A stretch of DNA of 64,000 bases from Streptomyces harbinensis (GCF_900116145.1 NZ_FPAB01000002.1:537193-601192), one strand, 5' to 3'; positions 17,456 through 25,600 are shown, counted from the first letter of the stretch. Notes: generated by a model from the sequence alone, not told the origin. A program made the numbers and translations.

Positions 17456-18316
17456 CTACCCCGACGCCAGGAGCAGCGTCCCCGTCATCGCCAGCCCGGC
17501 ACCGGCCGCCTGGACCAGACGCAGCCGCTCGCGCAGCACCCCGCGCGCGGCCGTCGCCGTGATCAGCGGGTCGAGGGAGGCCAGGACGGCGGCGACCGTC
17601 ACCGGTCCGATCCAGGCCGCCAGCGCGTAGGTGGCGTTGCCCGCGACGTCCGCCACCCCGACGAAGGCGAGGGCCGGGAGCGCGGTCAGCAGTCCGCGCC
17701 GGCCGCCGCCCGGCAGGATGGGATCGCCGCGCCGCGCCGCCGCGTACAGTGCGGCGCCGCCCACCGCTACGCTGCACACCCGCTGGACGAAGAGCGCGAG
17801 GAGCAGTCCGAGCACGGTGGTGGAGGCGTGCACGATGAGCACCAGCACCGCGCCGAATCCGGCCGCCGAGACCAGGGCCAGGGCCACGGTGCGGCGCTGC
17901 ACCCGCGCCCCGCGCAGCTGCGGGCCGCCGGCCAGCACCACGCCGAGCAGGGCGATGGCGATCCCGGTGTACTGCACGGGCTGCGGTCGCTCGCCCAGCA
18001 GCAGCGCCACCCCGATCGGTACGGTCACGGAGGTGGCGGCCAGCGGCGAGACCACCCCCATCGGTCCGTGGGCCAGCGCCCGGTAGAAGCACAGCATGGC
18101 GGCGGGGCCGATGACCCCGGCCGCCGCCGCGAACCACAGCCCGGGCCCCACCGCGCTCCAGGCGCCGGTGGCGGCCACCACCACGCCGAGCACCAGTGCG
18201 GAGAGCCCCTGCGAGACCACGACGACGGTGAGCGGCGGGGTGCGTCGCGACAGGAGCCCGCCACCGAAGTCGGACAGCCCCCACAGCAGGCTGGTGACCA
18301 GGGCCAGGGCTACCAT
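17456..18316 (-). CDS. EamA/DMT-family transporter
   Basis: 286 residues with about ten hydrophobic helices and two EamA repeats; the ends of the halves show GPMGVVSPLAATSVTVPIG and GPVTVAAVLASLDPLITATA. It likely exports or imports a small metabolite. ATG 18316 is preferred over 18382 because the extra 22 residues are hydrophilic and cover the divergent promoter region. It is divergent from an XRE-cupin regulator, which probably controls it. Confidence 0.83.
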   Translation of the reverse strand: MVALALVTSLLWGLSDFGGGLLSRRTPPLTVVVVSQGLSALVLGVVVAATGAWSAVGPGLWFAAAAGVIGPAAMLCFYRALAHGPMGVVSPLAATSVTVPIGVALLLGERPQPVQYTGIAIALLGVVLAGGPQLRGARVQRRTVALALVSAAGFGAVLVLIVHASTTVLGLLLALFVQRVCSVAVGGAALYAAARRGDPILPGGGRRGLLTALPALAFVGVADVAGNATYALAAWIGPVTVAAVLASLDPLITATAARGVLRERLRLVQAAGAGLAMTGTLLLASG

Positions 18317-18370
18317 CGATGACCTCGCAGTACAGTGTGTTGAACGGAGGGGACCGGCGTACTGTAGCTC

Positions 18371-18397
18371 ATTCTGTTGCACTCTGCGATGCAGAAT
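18371..18397. promoter_or_regulatory. Possible operator in EamA / XRE-cupin intergenic region
   Basis: Inverted repeat ATTCTG (18371-18376) and CAGAAT (18392-18397), with an inner TTGCA/TGCA symmetry. A second pair, CAGTAC (18328-18333) and GTACTG (18359-18364), flanks it. Both are AT-richer than their surroundings and lie between divergent genes. Confidence 0.45.
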
Positions 18398-18498
18398 ATG
18401 TGACTCCGGTGGTCTCCCCCGGCCCCGGCGTCCCGCACCGCACGCACCCCGGTCCGCCCAGCCCCGTCCCGCCCGCCCCGTGGAGAGGCCGCCCGCCT

Positions 18499-19068
18499 GT
18501 GACCGACCTCGATCAGTTCACCCAGTCACTCGCCCGCAACCTGCGCCGGCTGCGCACCGAACGCGGCTTCACCCTCGACGCGCTCGCCGCCCGCGCCGGC
18601 ATCAGCCGGGGCATGCTCATCCAGATCGAACAGGCCAGGACCAACCCCAGCGTCGGCACCGTGGTGAAGGTCGGCGATGCGCTCGGGGTGAGCATCACCA
18701 CACTCCTGGACTTCGACCGCGGCCCCGCCGTCCGCGTGGTGACCGGCGACCAGGCCGTCCGGCTGTGGTCCACCGAGGCCGGCAGCCACAGCACCCTGCT
18801 CGCCGGGACGGAGGCCCCCGGACCGCTGGAACTGTGGCGCTGGCGGCTGATGCCGGGCGAGGGCAGCGACTCCGACCCGCACCCGGTGGGCACCAGCGAG
18901 CTCGTCCACGTCACCGCCGGGGTGCTCACCCTCGTCCTGGACGGCGAGGACCACCCGGTGCCGGCGGGCGCCTCGGCCTCCTACGAATCCCATGTGGCGC
19001 ACAGCTACCGCAACGACGGCCCGGAACCGGTGGAGTTCATGATGGCCGTCTCGGTGCCCTCGGCCTGA
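18499..19068 (+). CDS. XRE-family regulator with C-terminal cupin domain
   Basis: 189 residues from GTG 18499 (VTDLDQFTQSL). Residues 8-65 form the helix-turn-helix (LRRLRTERGFTLDALAARAG, then ISRGMLIQIEQARTNPSVGT). A C-terminal cupin_2 domain (about 110-185) has HPVGTSELVHVTAGVLTL. Such regulators sense small molecules and control neighbouring transport genes. The upstream extension to 18319 is not conserved in type. It is divergent from the EamA transporter. Confidence 0.83.
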   Translation: MTDLDQFTQSLARNLRRLRTERGFTLDALAARAGISRGMLIQIEQARTNPSVGTVVKVGDALGVSITTLLDFDRGPAVRVVTGDQAVRLWSTEAGSHSTLLAGTEAPGPLELWRWRLMPGEGSDSDPHPVGTSELVHVTAGVLTLVLDGEDHPVPAGASASYESHVAHSYRNDGPEPVEFMMAVSVPSA

Positions 19069-19115
19069 CCCCGAGGGGCGCCGCGCCGCCCGTGCCGCCT
19101 TGCTAGGGTGCCGCC

Positions 19116-19679
19116 ATGCGCGCCCCCATCGGAGACTTCGACGACGCCCGCCCGGCCATCGAGTGCCCGGACCTGCTGCCCGCCCCGGTCCTCGCCGCCC
19201 TGCGGGCCTGGGCCGGCCCGGTCCCGGTCGAGCAGGTGCTGTTCGTGGACACCGACCCGGAGAAGGCCGACACCGCGGTGTTCGTGGCGACCTACGGCGC
19301 CGACCTGGACCGGACCTCGGCCAACTGCGTGGTGGTCGCCGGGAAGCGGGGCGGCGAGACGACCCTGGCGGCGGCCGTGGTGCCCGCCACCGCCCGGCTC
19401 GACGTCAACGGTGCGGTGCGCCGCCACCTGGGCGCCCGCAAGGCGTCGTTCGCGCCGATGGACACCGCCGTGGAGAGCAGTGGCATGGAGTACGGCGGCA
19501 TCACCCCCATCGGGCTGCCGGCCGGCTGGCCGCTGCTGGTGGACGCGGCGGCGGCCGACCTGCCCTGGGTACTGATCGGCAGCGGCAACCGCCGCGGCAA
19601 GATCATCCTGCCCGGCAAGGCGCTGGGCGCCCTGCCCGGGACGACCGTGGTCGAAGGGCTGGGCGTGCCGCGCTCCTGA
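19116..19679 (+). CDS. YbaK/EbsC-family protein (aminoacyl-tRNA deacylase-like)
   Basis: 187 residues. The YbaK/ProX fold is shown by ANCVVVAGKRGGETT, ARLDVNGAVRRHLGARKASF and the conserved GGITPIGLP loop. Members hydrolyse mischarged aminoacyl-tRNA in trans. The conserved Lys is in ARKASF. It appears monocistronic, and position gives no hint of specificity (Cys-tRNAPro and Ala-tRNAPro editing are both known in the family). Confidence 0.85.
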   Translation: MRAPIGDFDDARPAIECPDLLPAPVLAALRAWAGPVPVEQVLFVDTDPEKADTAVFVATYGADLDRTSANCVVVAGKRGGETTLAAAVVPATARLDVNGAVRRHLGARKASFAPMDTAVESSGMEYGGITPIGLPAGWPLLVDAAAADLPWVLIGSGNRRGKIILPGKALGALPGTTVVEGLGVPRS

Positions 19680-19689
19680 CCGGCGCGGC

Positions 19690-19740
19690 ACCCGATATCG
19701 CGAGATTCCAGGGGATTCCTGGCCCCGGCTAGTATCGGGT
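19690..19740. promoter_or_regulatory. Promoter and inverted repeats of the GntR gene
   Basis: ACCCGATA (19690-19697) is repeated inverted as TATCGGGT (19733-19740). Between them lie two copies of GATTCC (19704-19709 and 19714-19719) and CCAGG/CCTGG symmetry. TAGTAT at 19730-19735 is a good -10 only 7 bases before the ATG, which implies a leaderless transcript and probable autoregulation. Confidence 0.5.
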
Positions 19741-19742
19741 TC

Positions 19743-20423
19743 ATGGCCAGCCGAATCCCGACGACCCGGTCCGAGCTTGTCTACGAGAAGGTCCGCGGGG
19801 AGATCCTGCACGGCACGCTCCCACCCGGTTCCCGCCTGCGTTTCGTCGATTTGGCCAACCGCTTCACGGTCAGTCAGTCGGTGGTCCGGGAGGCTCTCGT
19901 GCGCCTGGCCGAGCAGGGCCTGGCCGTGGCCCTGCCGCAGCAGGGCTTCCGGGTTCGCGCACTGAGCCTGGCCGACCTCCACGAGCTCACCGAAGCCAGG
20001 GTCGAGATCGAGGCCCTGGTCGTACGCCGGGCGATCGCGCAGGGTGACCTGCCATGGGAATCCTCGGTGATCGCCGCGCACCACACGCTCGCCCGGACCC
20101 CCAGGACGACGCGGGCCGGGAAGATCAACGAGGAGTGGGTCGACGCGCACGAGGCCTTCCACGCCGCGACCCTGCGAGGCTGCCGGAACGGAACGCTCCT
20201 GTCCGTCGCCACCTCGCTGCGGGAAGCCGCTTCGCTCTACCGGTGGTGGTCCGGGGCGGCCGCCCCGGACCCGGACCGCGACATCGCCCTGGAACACCGG
20301 CAGATCCTGGACGCCGTCATCGCCCGCGACGAGGTGACCGCGATGTGCCTGATCGCCCAGCACATCCAGCGCACCACCGACGAGCTGAGCGCGGCAGCCG
20401 TTCCTCTCGAAGCACGCGGCTGA
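19743..20423 (+). CDS. GntR-family regulator, FCD type
   Basis: 226 residues. The winged helix-turn-helix covers residues 10-75 (YEKVRGEILHGTLPPGSRL, then VSQSVVREALVRLAEQGL). The FCD ligand-binding domain follows, with EARVEIEALVVRRAI, AHEAFHAAT and the His-containing EHRQILDAVIARD. FCD regulators typically respond to carboxylates or sugar acids. It may control the nearby VOC-family gene, whose promoter shares the octamer GATTCCTG with this gene's promoter. Confidence 0.83.
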   Translation: MASRIPTTRSELVYEKVRGEILHGTLPPGSRLRFVDLANRFTVSQSVVREALVRLAEQGLAVALPQQGFRVRALSLADLHELTEARVEIEALVVRRAIAQGDLPWESSVIAAHHTLARTPRTTRAGKINEEWVDAHEAFHAATLRGCRNGTLLSVATSLREAASLYRWWSGAAAPDPDRDIALEHRQILDAVIARDEVTAMCLIAQHIQRTTDELSAAAVPLEARG

Positions 20424-20495
20424 CCCCCGGACGCGTCGGGGACGCGACGCCGACGCGCCCGGTCGAGGCGCGGAAGGTGCCGGTGCCGGACGGCG

Positions 20496-21038
20496 TCAAT
20501 TCGCTCCGGCGCGCCACGGGTTGTTGCTGGAGTGGTCACCCCCGAGCCAGCGGGCGAGGTCGGCGTGTGCCGTGCGGAGCCGTTCGGCGTTGATGCGTTC
20601 CACGTCGGGGTGGTCCACGGTGAATTCGAGGTGCAGCCCGTTCGGGTCCACGGTGTAGAGCGAGACGCAGTAGCCGTGGTCGACGACGAACGTGCCGGGC
20701 TCCGTGTAGCCGGCCTCGGTGAGGCGTTCGCGGATCGCGTCCTGGGTCTCCTGCTCCACCTTCAGGGCGATGTGGCGCATCGGAGTGGGGTTGATCTCGG
20801 TGTGGAACTGCTGCTGGGCCCGCGGGTCGGCCAACTGGAAGAAGGCCAGTGCACTGCCGTCGGCCAGACCGTAGAAGGTATGGCACAGCGCGTACTCGGT
20901 CCCGTTGATCGACTCGATCTCGGTCCAGGTGGCGATCAGCGGCAGGCCGATCACCTCCTCGTAGAACTGCCGGTTGGCCTCCTGGTCGTCGACGGTCCAG
21001 CCGTAGTGGTGCAGGCGCAGCGGTAGTTGCGTGGTCAT
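20496..21038 (-). CDS. VOC-superfamily protein (glyoxalase/extradiol dioxygenase-like)
   Basis: 180 residues with the paired beta-alpha-beta-beta-beta modules. LHHYGWTVDDQEANRQFYEE begins the first module and RHIALKVEQETQDAIRERLT the second; DPNGLHLEFTVD carries the terminal metal-binding Glu. The His/His/Glu pattern suggests a metal-dependent dioxygenase or isomerase. GGAGG lies 7 bases before the ATG. Single-gene unit with its own promoter (21231-21258). Confidence 0.82.
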   Translation of the reverse strand: MTTQLPLRLHHYGWTVDDQEANRQFYEEVIGLPLIATWTEIESINGTEYALCHTFYGLADGSALAFFQLADPRAQQQFHTEINPTPMRHIALKVEQETQDAIRERLTEAGYTEPGTFVVDHGYCVSLYTVDPNGLHLEFTVDHPDVERINAERLRTAHADLARWLGGDHSSNNPWRAGAN

Positions 21039-21378
21039 GGGAGGACCTCCGTCGGTCGGATGGAAGGGGCTGCCGTGGCGGGTCCTGCCGGGTCGGGACG
21101 CGAGGGCAGGGGGAGGCCCGCGCGGTTCCGAGCGCCGGGTGGCGCGTGATTCGCCGGGAAGCGTCGCCGGCCATCGGTCCGGCTACCGGACCCCGAGGGC
21201 CCCACCCCCCGCAGTCTTCGGCTGTGCCCAACCTAAGGAGGCGATCACGAGAAGTCAATAAAGTCTCTAGATTCCTGCACATCTCGATGGCTCGGCCAGG
21301 GTCCCCGGAGGAACCGCCGGTCCACGACACGATCCATCGGAACGACACACCGTCACGGACCCGCAGGGCCCGGCGGGA
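21039..21378. other. Gene-free stretch between VOC gene and blaB
   Basis: 340 bases without a credible gene. It holds the VOC promoter on the minus strand and an AT-richer patch near 21250-21290. The remainder is GC-rich spacer with no hairpin or repeat that I can recognise. Confidence 0.6.
21231..21258 (-). promoter_or_regulatory. Promoter of the VOC-family gene
   Basis: On the minus strand, TTGACT (21258-21253) and TTAGGT (21236-21231) are 16 bases apart. The octamer GATTCCTG, also seen in the GntR promoter, lies just upstream on the plus strand near 21270. Confidence 0.5.
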
Positions 21379-22281
21379 TCAGCCCTGCCGCAGCTGATCG
21401 CGCAGCGCCCGCGCCACCCGGCCCATCAGCGCCTCCGCCTCCGGCTGCCGCCCCGCCGCCACCCGCGACTCGGTGAGCGCGGTCACCGCGAACACCTGCC
21501 CGTCCGCGTGCTCCACCACCCCCGACTCGTGCCGCAGATGCAGCAGCGTCCCGGTCTTCGACGACCACAGGGCGGCGTCCGAGCTGAAGTCGGGGGCCAG
21601 GCGCTGCCGCAGCAGGTTGGCGCCCATCAGCTCCCGTATCCGGGCGGCACTCGCCGGATCGATCGCCGAAGGCGTCCACAGCGCCTGGAGCAGGTCGGTG
21701 AACGCCCTGGCCGTCCCCGTGTTGGCCCGCGCGAGGTCGAGCTGCGGCACCGGATGGCCCGGGCCGCTGCCGGCCGCCGCGATCACCAGTTCCTGCGCCA
21801 GCCGCGCCTGTTGCGGACCCAGCCGCTCCACCGGGGTGTCCTCCAGATCACCCATCGGATGCCGCACCTTGATGCCCTCCAGGCCCAGCTCGCCCAGGAT
21901 CCGCGCCACCTCGGCGGGCGGGGTCAGCGCGAACAGCGCGTCGGCCGCGGTGCTGTCGCTGATGGACAGGCCCAGATACAGCAGATCCTCGACCGCCATC
22001 CGGGCCGGGTGCCGGAACCGGCTCAACCCGGTCGGCCCGGGCGAGGTCACCCGTCCCGGCGCCACCTCGATCTGCCGGGTGGCGTCCAGCTCGCCGCGTC
22101 TGACCCGCTCCAGGGTCGCGATGGCCAGCGGGATCTTCACCAGGGAGGCGACGGGCAGCTCCCGGTCGGGGTCGATGCCCAGTTCCTCCCCGGTGGCAAG
22201 ATCCCGCACCAGGAACGAGCCGCGCAGCCCGCCGTCCCGCAGCAGGTCACGCAGCTCGCGCAGCAGCCGCTCGTCGTTCAT
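21379..22281 (-). CDS. blaB: Cytoplasmic beta-lactamase-fold regulator, BlaB-like
   Basis: 300 residues with the serine beta-lactamase/DD-peptidase motifs SLVK (Ser46, Lys49), SDS in ISDSTAAD, and KTG in WSSKTGTLL. It has no signal peptide, so it should stay inside the cell. ATG 22281 overlaps the stop of the LysR gene (ATGA). In Streptomyces cacaoi, BlaB has this position and make-up and is needed with BlaA to induce the secreted beta-lactamase. I therefore read it as a sensory partner rather than a secreted enzyme; some hydrolytic activity cannot be excluded. Confidence 0.78.
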   Translation of the reverse strand: MNDERLLRELRDLLRDGGLRGSFLVRDLATGEELGIDPDRELPVASLVKIPLAIATLERVRRGELDATRQIEVAPGRVTSPGPTGLSRFRHPARMAVEDLLYLGLSISDSTAADALFALTPPAEVARILGELGLEGIKVRHPMGDLEDTPVERLGPQQARLAQELVIAAAGSGPGHPVPQLDLARANTGTARAFTDLLQALWTPSAIDPASAARIRELMGANLLRQRLAPDFSSDAALWSSKTGTLLHLRHESGVVEHADGQVFAVTALTESRVAAGRQPEAEALMGRVARALRDQLRQG

Positions 22282-23168
22282 CCTCGCGCCTCCCGCGCGG
22301 TGTCGGCCCCCAGACAGTGCGCGACGTCGTCGCCCAGGAGGGTACGGATCCGGTCGCCGTCGGCCCGCACCGTGGCGGCCACGTCGTAGCCGCGCACCAG
22401 CGCGGTCTCGCCCAGCGGGCGCCAGCACAGCCCGAGTTCGCCGGCCTGGGCCGCCGAGCACAGCAGCAGATCCCGCGAACCCAGCACCTCGGCGGTGGCC
22501 GCCGCCAGGGAGGACGCGGACCGCACCTGCGCCGGGCGCAGCCCCACCGCGTCCCGCAGCCGGCCGAGCGGATCCCGCACGTGCGGCACCTCGTCCTCCG
22601 GCTGGAGCCACACCCGGCGGGGCGGCTCACGGTCGGTGCGCCCGGCCCGCAGGGTCTCCAGATGGATGCGGGCGCCGGAGGGCTCGGCGGTCTGGGCCAG
22701 GCCCAGCGGTACGGTCCACACCGCCTCGTCCGCGGGGACGGCCACCAGGGCGGCCCGTACCTCCTGGACCCGCACCCGCTCGGCGCGTTCGGCCGGCGGC
22801 AGCGGCCGGGGCTCCAGGATCAGCTCGTGCCGGCGGGCCGCGGCGATCAGCCGGGCCAGCGCGCCGGGCGGGCAGCTGTCCGGGACGGCCAGCCGGAAGG
22901 GGCGGCGCTTGGCGGTCTCGGCCTCGTGCTCCAGCAGATCGGCGAGCTGGACGAGCCGGCGGGCGTGCGGCAGCAGGTCCCGGCCGAAGGGGGTGAGCGT
23001 GGCCCGGCGGGCGGTGCGCTCCAGCAGGGGCTCGCCCAGGTGCTTCTCCAGCGCGGCGATCCGGCGGCTGGCGACCGACTGCGCCATGCGGGCGGCTGCC
23101 GCGCCCACTGTGAAGCTGCCGCGTTCACTCACCTTCACGAAGGCGCGGCAGGCACCGACCAGATCCAT
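22278..23168 (-). CDS. blaA: LysR-family activator, BlaA/AmpR-like
   Basis: 296 residues. The LysR helix-turn-helix is at residues 1-60 (FVKVSERGSFTVGAAAARMA, then QSVASRRIAALEKHLGEPLL). The effector-binding domain follows and is less typical than in most LysR proteins. ATG 23168 (MDLVGACRAF) fits the usual N-terminus; the longer frame runs through the divergent promoter. It is divergent from a class A beta-lactamase and coupled to blaB, so it probably activates the beta-lactamase gene when beta-lactams are sensed. Confidence 0.82.
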   Translation of the reverse strand: MDLVGACRAFVKVSERGSFTVGAAAARMAQSVASRRIAALEKHLGEPLLERTARRATLTPFGRDLLPHARRLVQLADLLEHEAETAKRRPFRLAVPDSCPPGALARLIAAARRHELILEPRPLPPAERAERVRVQEVRAALVAVPADEAVWTVPLGLAQTAEPSGARIHLETLRAGRTDREPPRRVWLQPEDEVPHVRDPLGRLRDAVGLRPAQVRSASSLAAATAEVLGSRDLLLCSAAQAGELGLCWRPLGETALVRGYDVAATVRADGDRIRTLLGDDVAHCLGADTAREARG

Positions 23169-23180
23169 GCGGCCGACCCT

Positions 23181-23210
23181 ATGCCACTTCGGCATCGAAC
23201 CGCGCATTCG
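23181..23210. promoter_or_regulatory. Probable BlaA operator in the blaA-bla intergenic region
   Basis: ATGCC (23181-23185) and GGCAT (23191-23195) form an inverted repeat, followed by CGAA (23196-23199) and TTCG (23207-23210). Two dyads in the short divergent region are typical for LysR regulators. Confidence 0.5.
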
Positions 23211-23297
23211 GGTCTTGGACGGCATGAGCCGGCGGCGGCAGGGTGGGGCTCGCGGACGGGGAGAGGCCCTGCCCGCGGAAGCGAAGGGGATGACCGG

Positions 23298-24242
23298 ATG
23301 CGAGGACGCGGATACGGGCGGGGACGGCTGCCGGCGGCGCTGATCGGCGCGCTGGTGCTGGTACCGCTGGTGGGCTGCGGCACGGGGGAGACCGGGGCCG
23401 GCGCGGCGGACACCGCCGGCCCCGCGGCGGTGGTGGCGGACACCGCCGAGGACCCGGCCGGGGAGTTCGCCCGCCTTGAGGACGCCTACGACGCGCGGCT
23501 GGGCGTGTACGCGCTGGACACCGGGAGCGGGGAGGAGATCGGCTACCGGGAGGACGAACGGTTCGCCTACGCCTCCACCTTCAAGGCGCTGCTGTGCGGG
23601 GCGGTCCTGGAGGAGTACGGCCTGGCGGGCATGGACGAGGTGATCCCGTACGGCGAGGAGGATCTGCTGCCCAACTCGCCGATCACCGAGGAGCGGCTGG
23701 CGGAGGGTGGCATGAGCAAGTCGGACCTGTGCGACGCCACCGTCCGCTACAGCGACAACGCCGCCGCCAACCTGCTGTGGGACACGATCGGCGGCCCGGC
23801 CGGGCTCCAGGAGCGGCTGGCCGGGCTCGGCGACGACGTGACGCGGATGGAGCGCTGGGAGACCGAGCTGAACGAGGCGGTGCCCGGCGACGAACGGGAC
23901 ACCACCACTCCGGAGGCGTTCGCCGGGAACCTGGCCGGCTACGTGCTGGGGGAGGTGCTGCCGGAGCCGGAGCGGGCGCAGCTGACCGAATGGCTGGTCA
24001 CCAACACCACCGGCGACGAGCTGATCCGGGTCGGCGTCGGCGAGGGCTGGACGGTGGGCGACAAGACCGGCGGCGGTGGGCACGGCACGCGCAACGACAT
24101 CGCGGTGCTGTGGCCGGACAGCGGTGAGCCGCCGCTCGTGCTCGCGGTGTTCTCCACCCGGGAGGAGCCCGACGCCGACTGGGACAACGCGCTGATCGCC
24201 GAAGCGGCGTCGGTCGCGGTCGGGGCGCTGGGGCGCGACTAG
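23298..24242 (+). CDS. blaL: Class A beta-lactamase, secreted lipoprotein type
   Basis: Hydrolyses beta-lactams outside the membrane; 314 residues. A signal sequence ends in the lipobox LVGC near residue 27. The catalytic set is complete: Ser93 and Lys96 in ASTFK, SDN from residue 152, Glu188 in the ExELN motif (WETELN), and KTG from residue 256. ATG 23298 follows GAAGGGGA. Divergent from blaA-blaB, an arrangement known from inducible Streptomyces beta-lactamases. The symbol follows S. cacaoi by analogy. Confidence 0.88.
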   Translation: MRGRGYGRGRLPAALIGALVLVPLVGCGTGETGAGAADTAGPAAVVADTAEDPAGEFARLEDAYDARLGVYALDTGSGEEIGYREDERFAYASTFKALLCGAVLEEYGLAGMDEVIPYGEEDLLPNSPITEERLAEGGMSKSDLCDATVRYSDNAAANLLWDTIGGPAGLQERLAGLGDDVTRMERWETELNEAVPGDERDTTTPEAFAGNLAGYVLGEVLPEPERAQLTEWLVTNTTGDELIRVGVGEGWTVGDKTGGGGHGTRNDIAVLWPDSGEPPLVLAVFSTREEPDADWDNALIAEAASVAVGALGRD

Positions 24243-24249
24243 CCGGGGG

Positions 24250-24420
24250 AGCCGGGCGGTCCGCTCATCGCGGGCCGCCCGCTCACGCGCGACGGCGGGC
24301 TCACTCCGGGCCGTCCGCGCACCGCGGGCCGCCCGCTCACGCGCGACGGCGGGCTCACTCCGGGTCGTCCGCGCACCGCGGGCCGCCCGCTCACTCCCGG
24401 CGGAGCCCGCTCACTCCGGG
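24250..24420. repeat. 54-bp tandem repeat between convergent genes
   Basis: Two full units (24271-24324, 24325-24378) differ at one base; a partial unit precedes them and a degenerate unit follows, extending into the 3' end of the CoA-binding gene. Each unit has the palindrome GCGGGC/GCCCGC. The segment GCTCACTCCGGG, which contains that gene's stop codon, recurs at 24301, 24355 and 24411 (positions of its TCA). The array looks like repeated duplication of the gene's end and may also terminate transcription. Confidence 0.8.
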
Positions 24421-24830
24421 CGGTCCGGCAGCCGGGGGATCTCGATCGCCGGGCAGCGGTCCATCACCACATCGAGTCCGGCCGCCCGGGTACGGTCCCG
24501 GGCGGCCTCGTCGATCACGCCGAGCTGGAACCAGACCGCCTTGGCGCCGATGGCCACCGCCTCGTCGGCGACCGCGCCCGCCAGCGAGCTGTTCACGAAG
24601 ACGTCCACGACATCCACCGGGAAGGGGATCTCGGCGAGCGAGGCGTAGCCGCGTTCGCCGTGCACCGTCTCGGCCTTGGGATGGACGGGCACGATCCGCT
24701 TGCCGAAGCGCTGGAGGACGGCGGCCACGCCGTGGGCGGCCCGGCGCTCGTTGGCGGAGAGGCCGACGATCGCCCAGGTGTCGCCGGTTCCGGTCAGCAC
24801 ACGCCGTACGGTTTCCGCTGAGGTATCCAT
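24411..24830 (-). CDS. CoA-binding protein (YccU type)
   Basis: 139 residues, single CoA-binding Rossmann domain. WAIVGLSANERRAAHGVA is the nucleotide loop, RIVPVHPKA and AVWFQLGVIDE follow, and a conserved Cys is in DRCPAIEIPRL. It resembles the N-terminal domain of acyl-CoA synthetases; function is unknown in detail. It is convergent with the beta-lactamase gene across a tandem repeat that overlaps its 3' end. Confidence 0.82.
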   Translation of the reverse strand: MDTSAETVRRVLTGTGDTWAIVGLSANERRAAHGVAAVLQRFGKRIVPVHPKAETVHGERGYASLAEIPFPVDVVDVFVNSSLAGAVADEAVAIGAKAVWFQLGVIDEAARDRTRAAGLDVVMDRCPAIEIPRLPDRPE

Positions 24831-24889
24831 GATCGTGCCAACGGCCGCCCCGGCCGTGCCATTCCCCGGGCGCGGCCTAGGCTGGCCCG

Positions 24890-25537
24890 ATGCGGGACGG
24901 ATATCTGACGGTGGCCGGTGCGGGGGGCGTGCACGAGAGCGAGGTCAACCGTTCACGCTTCGTGTGTGCGCTGGCACCGGCCGGCACCGAGGAGGAGGCC
25001 GCGGCCGTGGTGGCGCGGGAGCGGGCGGCGCACCCGACGGCCACGCACCACTGCTGGGCGTACGTGATCGGCGCGGACGCCGGGGTGCAGAAGTGCAGCG
25101 ACGACGGCGAGCCGGGCGGTACGGCGGGGGTGCCGATGCTGCGGATGCTGACCCGCCGCGAGATCCGGTACGCGGTGGCGGTGGTGACCCGGTACTACGG
25201 CGGCGTGAAGCTGGGCGCGGGCGGGCTGATCCGCGCGTACGGCGGGGCGGTGGGCGCGGCGCTCGACGCGGTGGGGACGGTGGAGCGGCGGCGGTACCGG
25301 CTGGCCACGGTCGAGATCGGGCATCAGCGGGCGGGCCGGCTGGAGCATGAGCTGCGCGCGATGGGGCACGCGGTGCGGGAGATGCGGTACGGGGCCGGGG
25401 TGACGATCGAGGTCGCGGTCCCGGCGGACGAGGTGCCGGGCTTCGAGGGCTGGCTGGCGGATGCGACGGCCGGTGAGGCGCGGCTGGCGCTGGGCGGCGA
25501 CACCTACGGCCTCGGCCCGGCCCGAGCGGGGGAATAG
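24890..25537 (+). CDS. YigZ/IMPACT-family protein
   Basis: 215 residues. The N-terminal UPF0029/Impact domain has SRFVCALAP, HHCWAYVIG, SDDGEPGGTAG and RYYGGVKLGAGGLIRAYGGA; a C-terminal DUF1949-like ferredoxin-fold domain follows. Family members bind ribosomes or nucleic acid in stress control of translation, but the bacterial role is unsettled. It stands alone; the next gene has its own promoter. Confidence 0.88.
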   Translation: MRDGYLTVAGAGGVHESEVNRSRFVCALAPAGTEEEAAAVVARERAAHPTATHHCWAYVIGADAGVQKCSDDGEPGGTAGVPMLRMLTRREIRYAVAVVTRYYGGVKLGAGGLIRAYGGAVGAALDAVGTVERRRYRLATVEIGHQRAGRLEHELRAMGHAVREMRYGAGVTIEVAVPADEVPGFEGWLADATAGEARLALGGDTYGLGPARAGE

Positions 25538-25563
25538 CGGGCGGAGCGGGTGCGTTCCCAGGA

Positions 25564-25581
25564 TATAGTTGAACAGTCAAC
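25564..25581 (+). promoter_or_regulatory. Promoter -10 overlapped by a palindromic operator
   Basis: TATAGT at 25564-25569 is a good -10. The inverted repeat GTTGA (25568-25572), spacer ACAG, TCAAC (25577-25581) overlaps it. This arrangement suits a repressor of MarR or TetR type; no such gene is adjacent. Confidence 0.6.
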
Positions 25582-25600
25582 AACATGGGAGGCGGGCACG

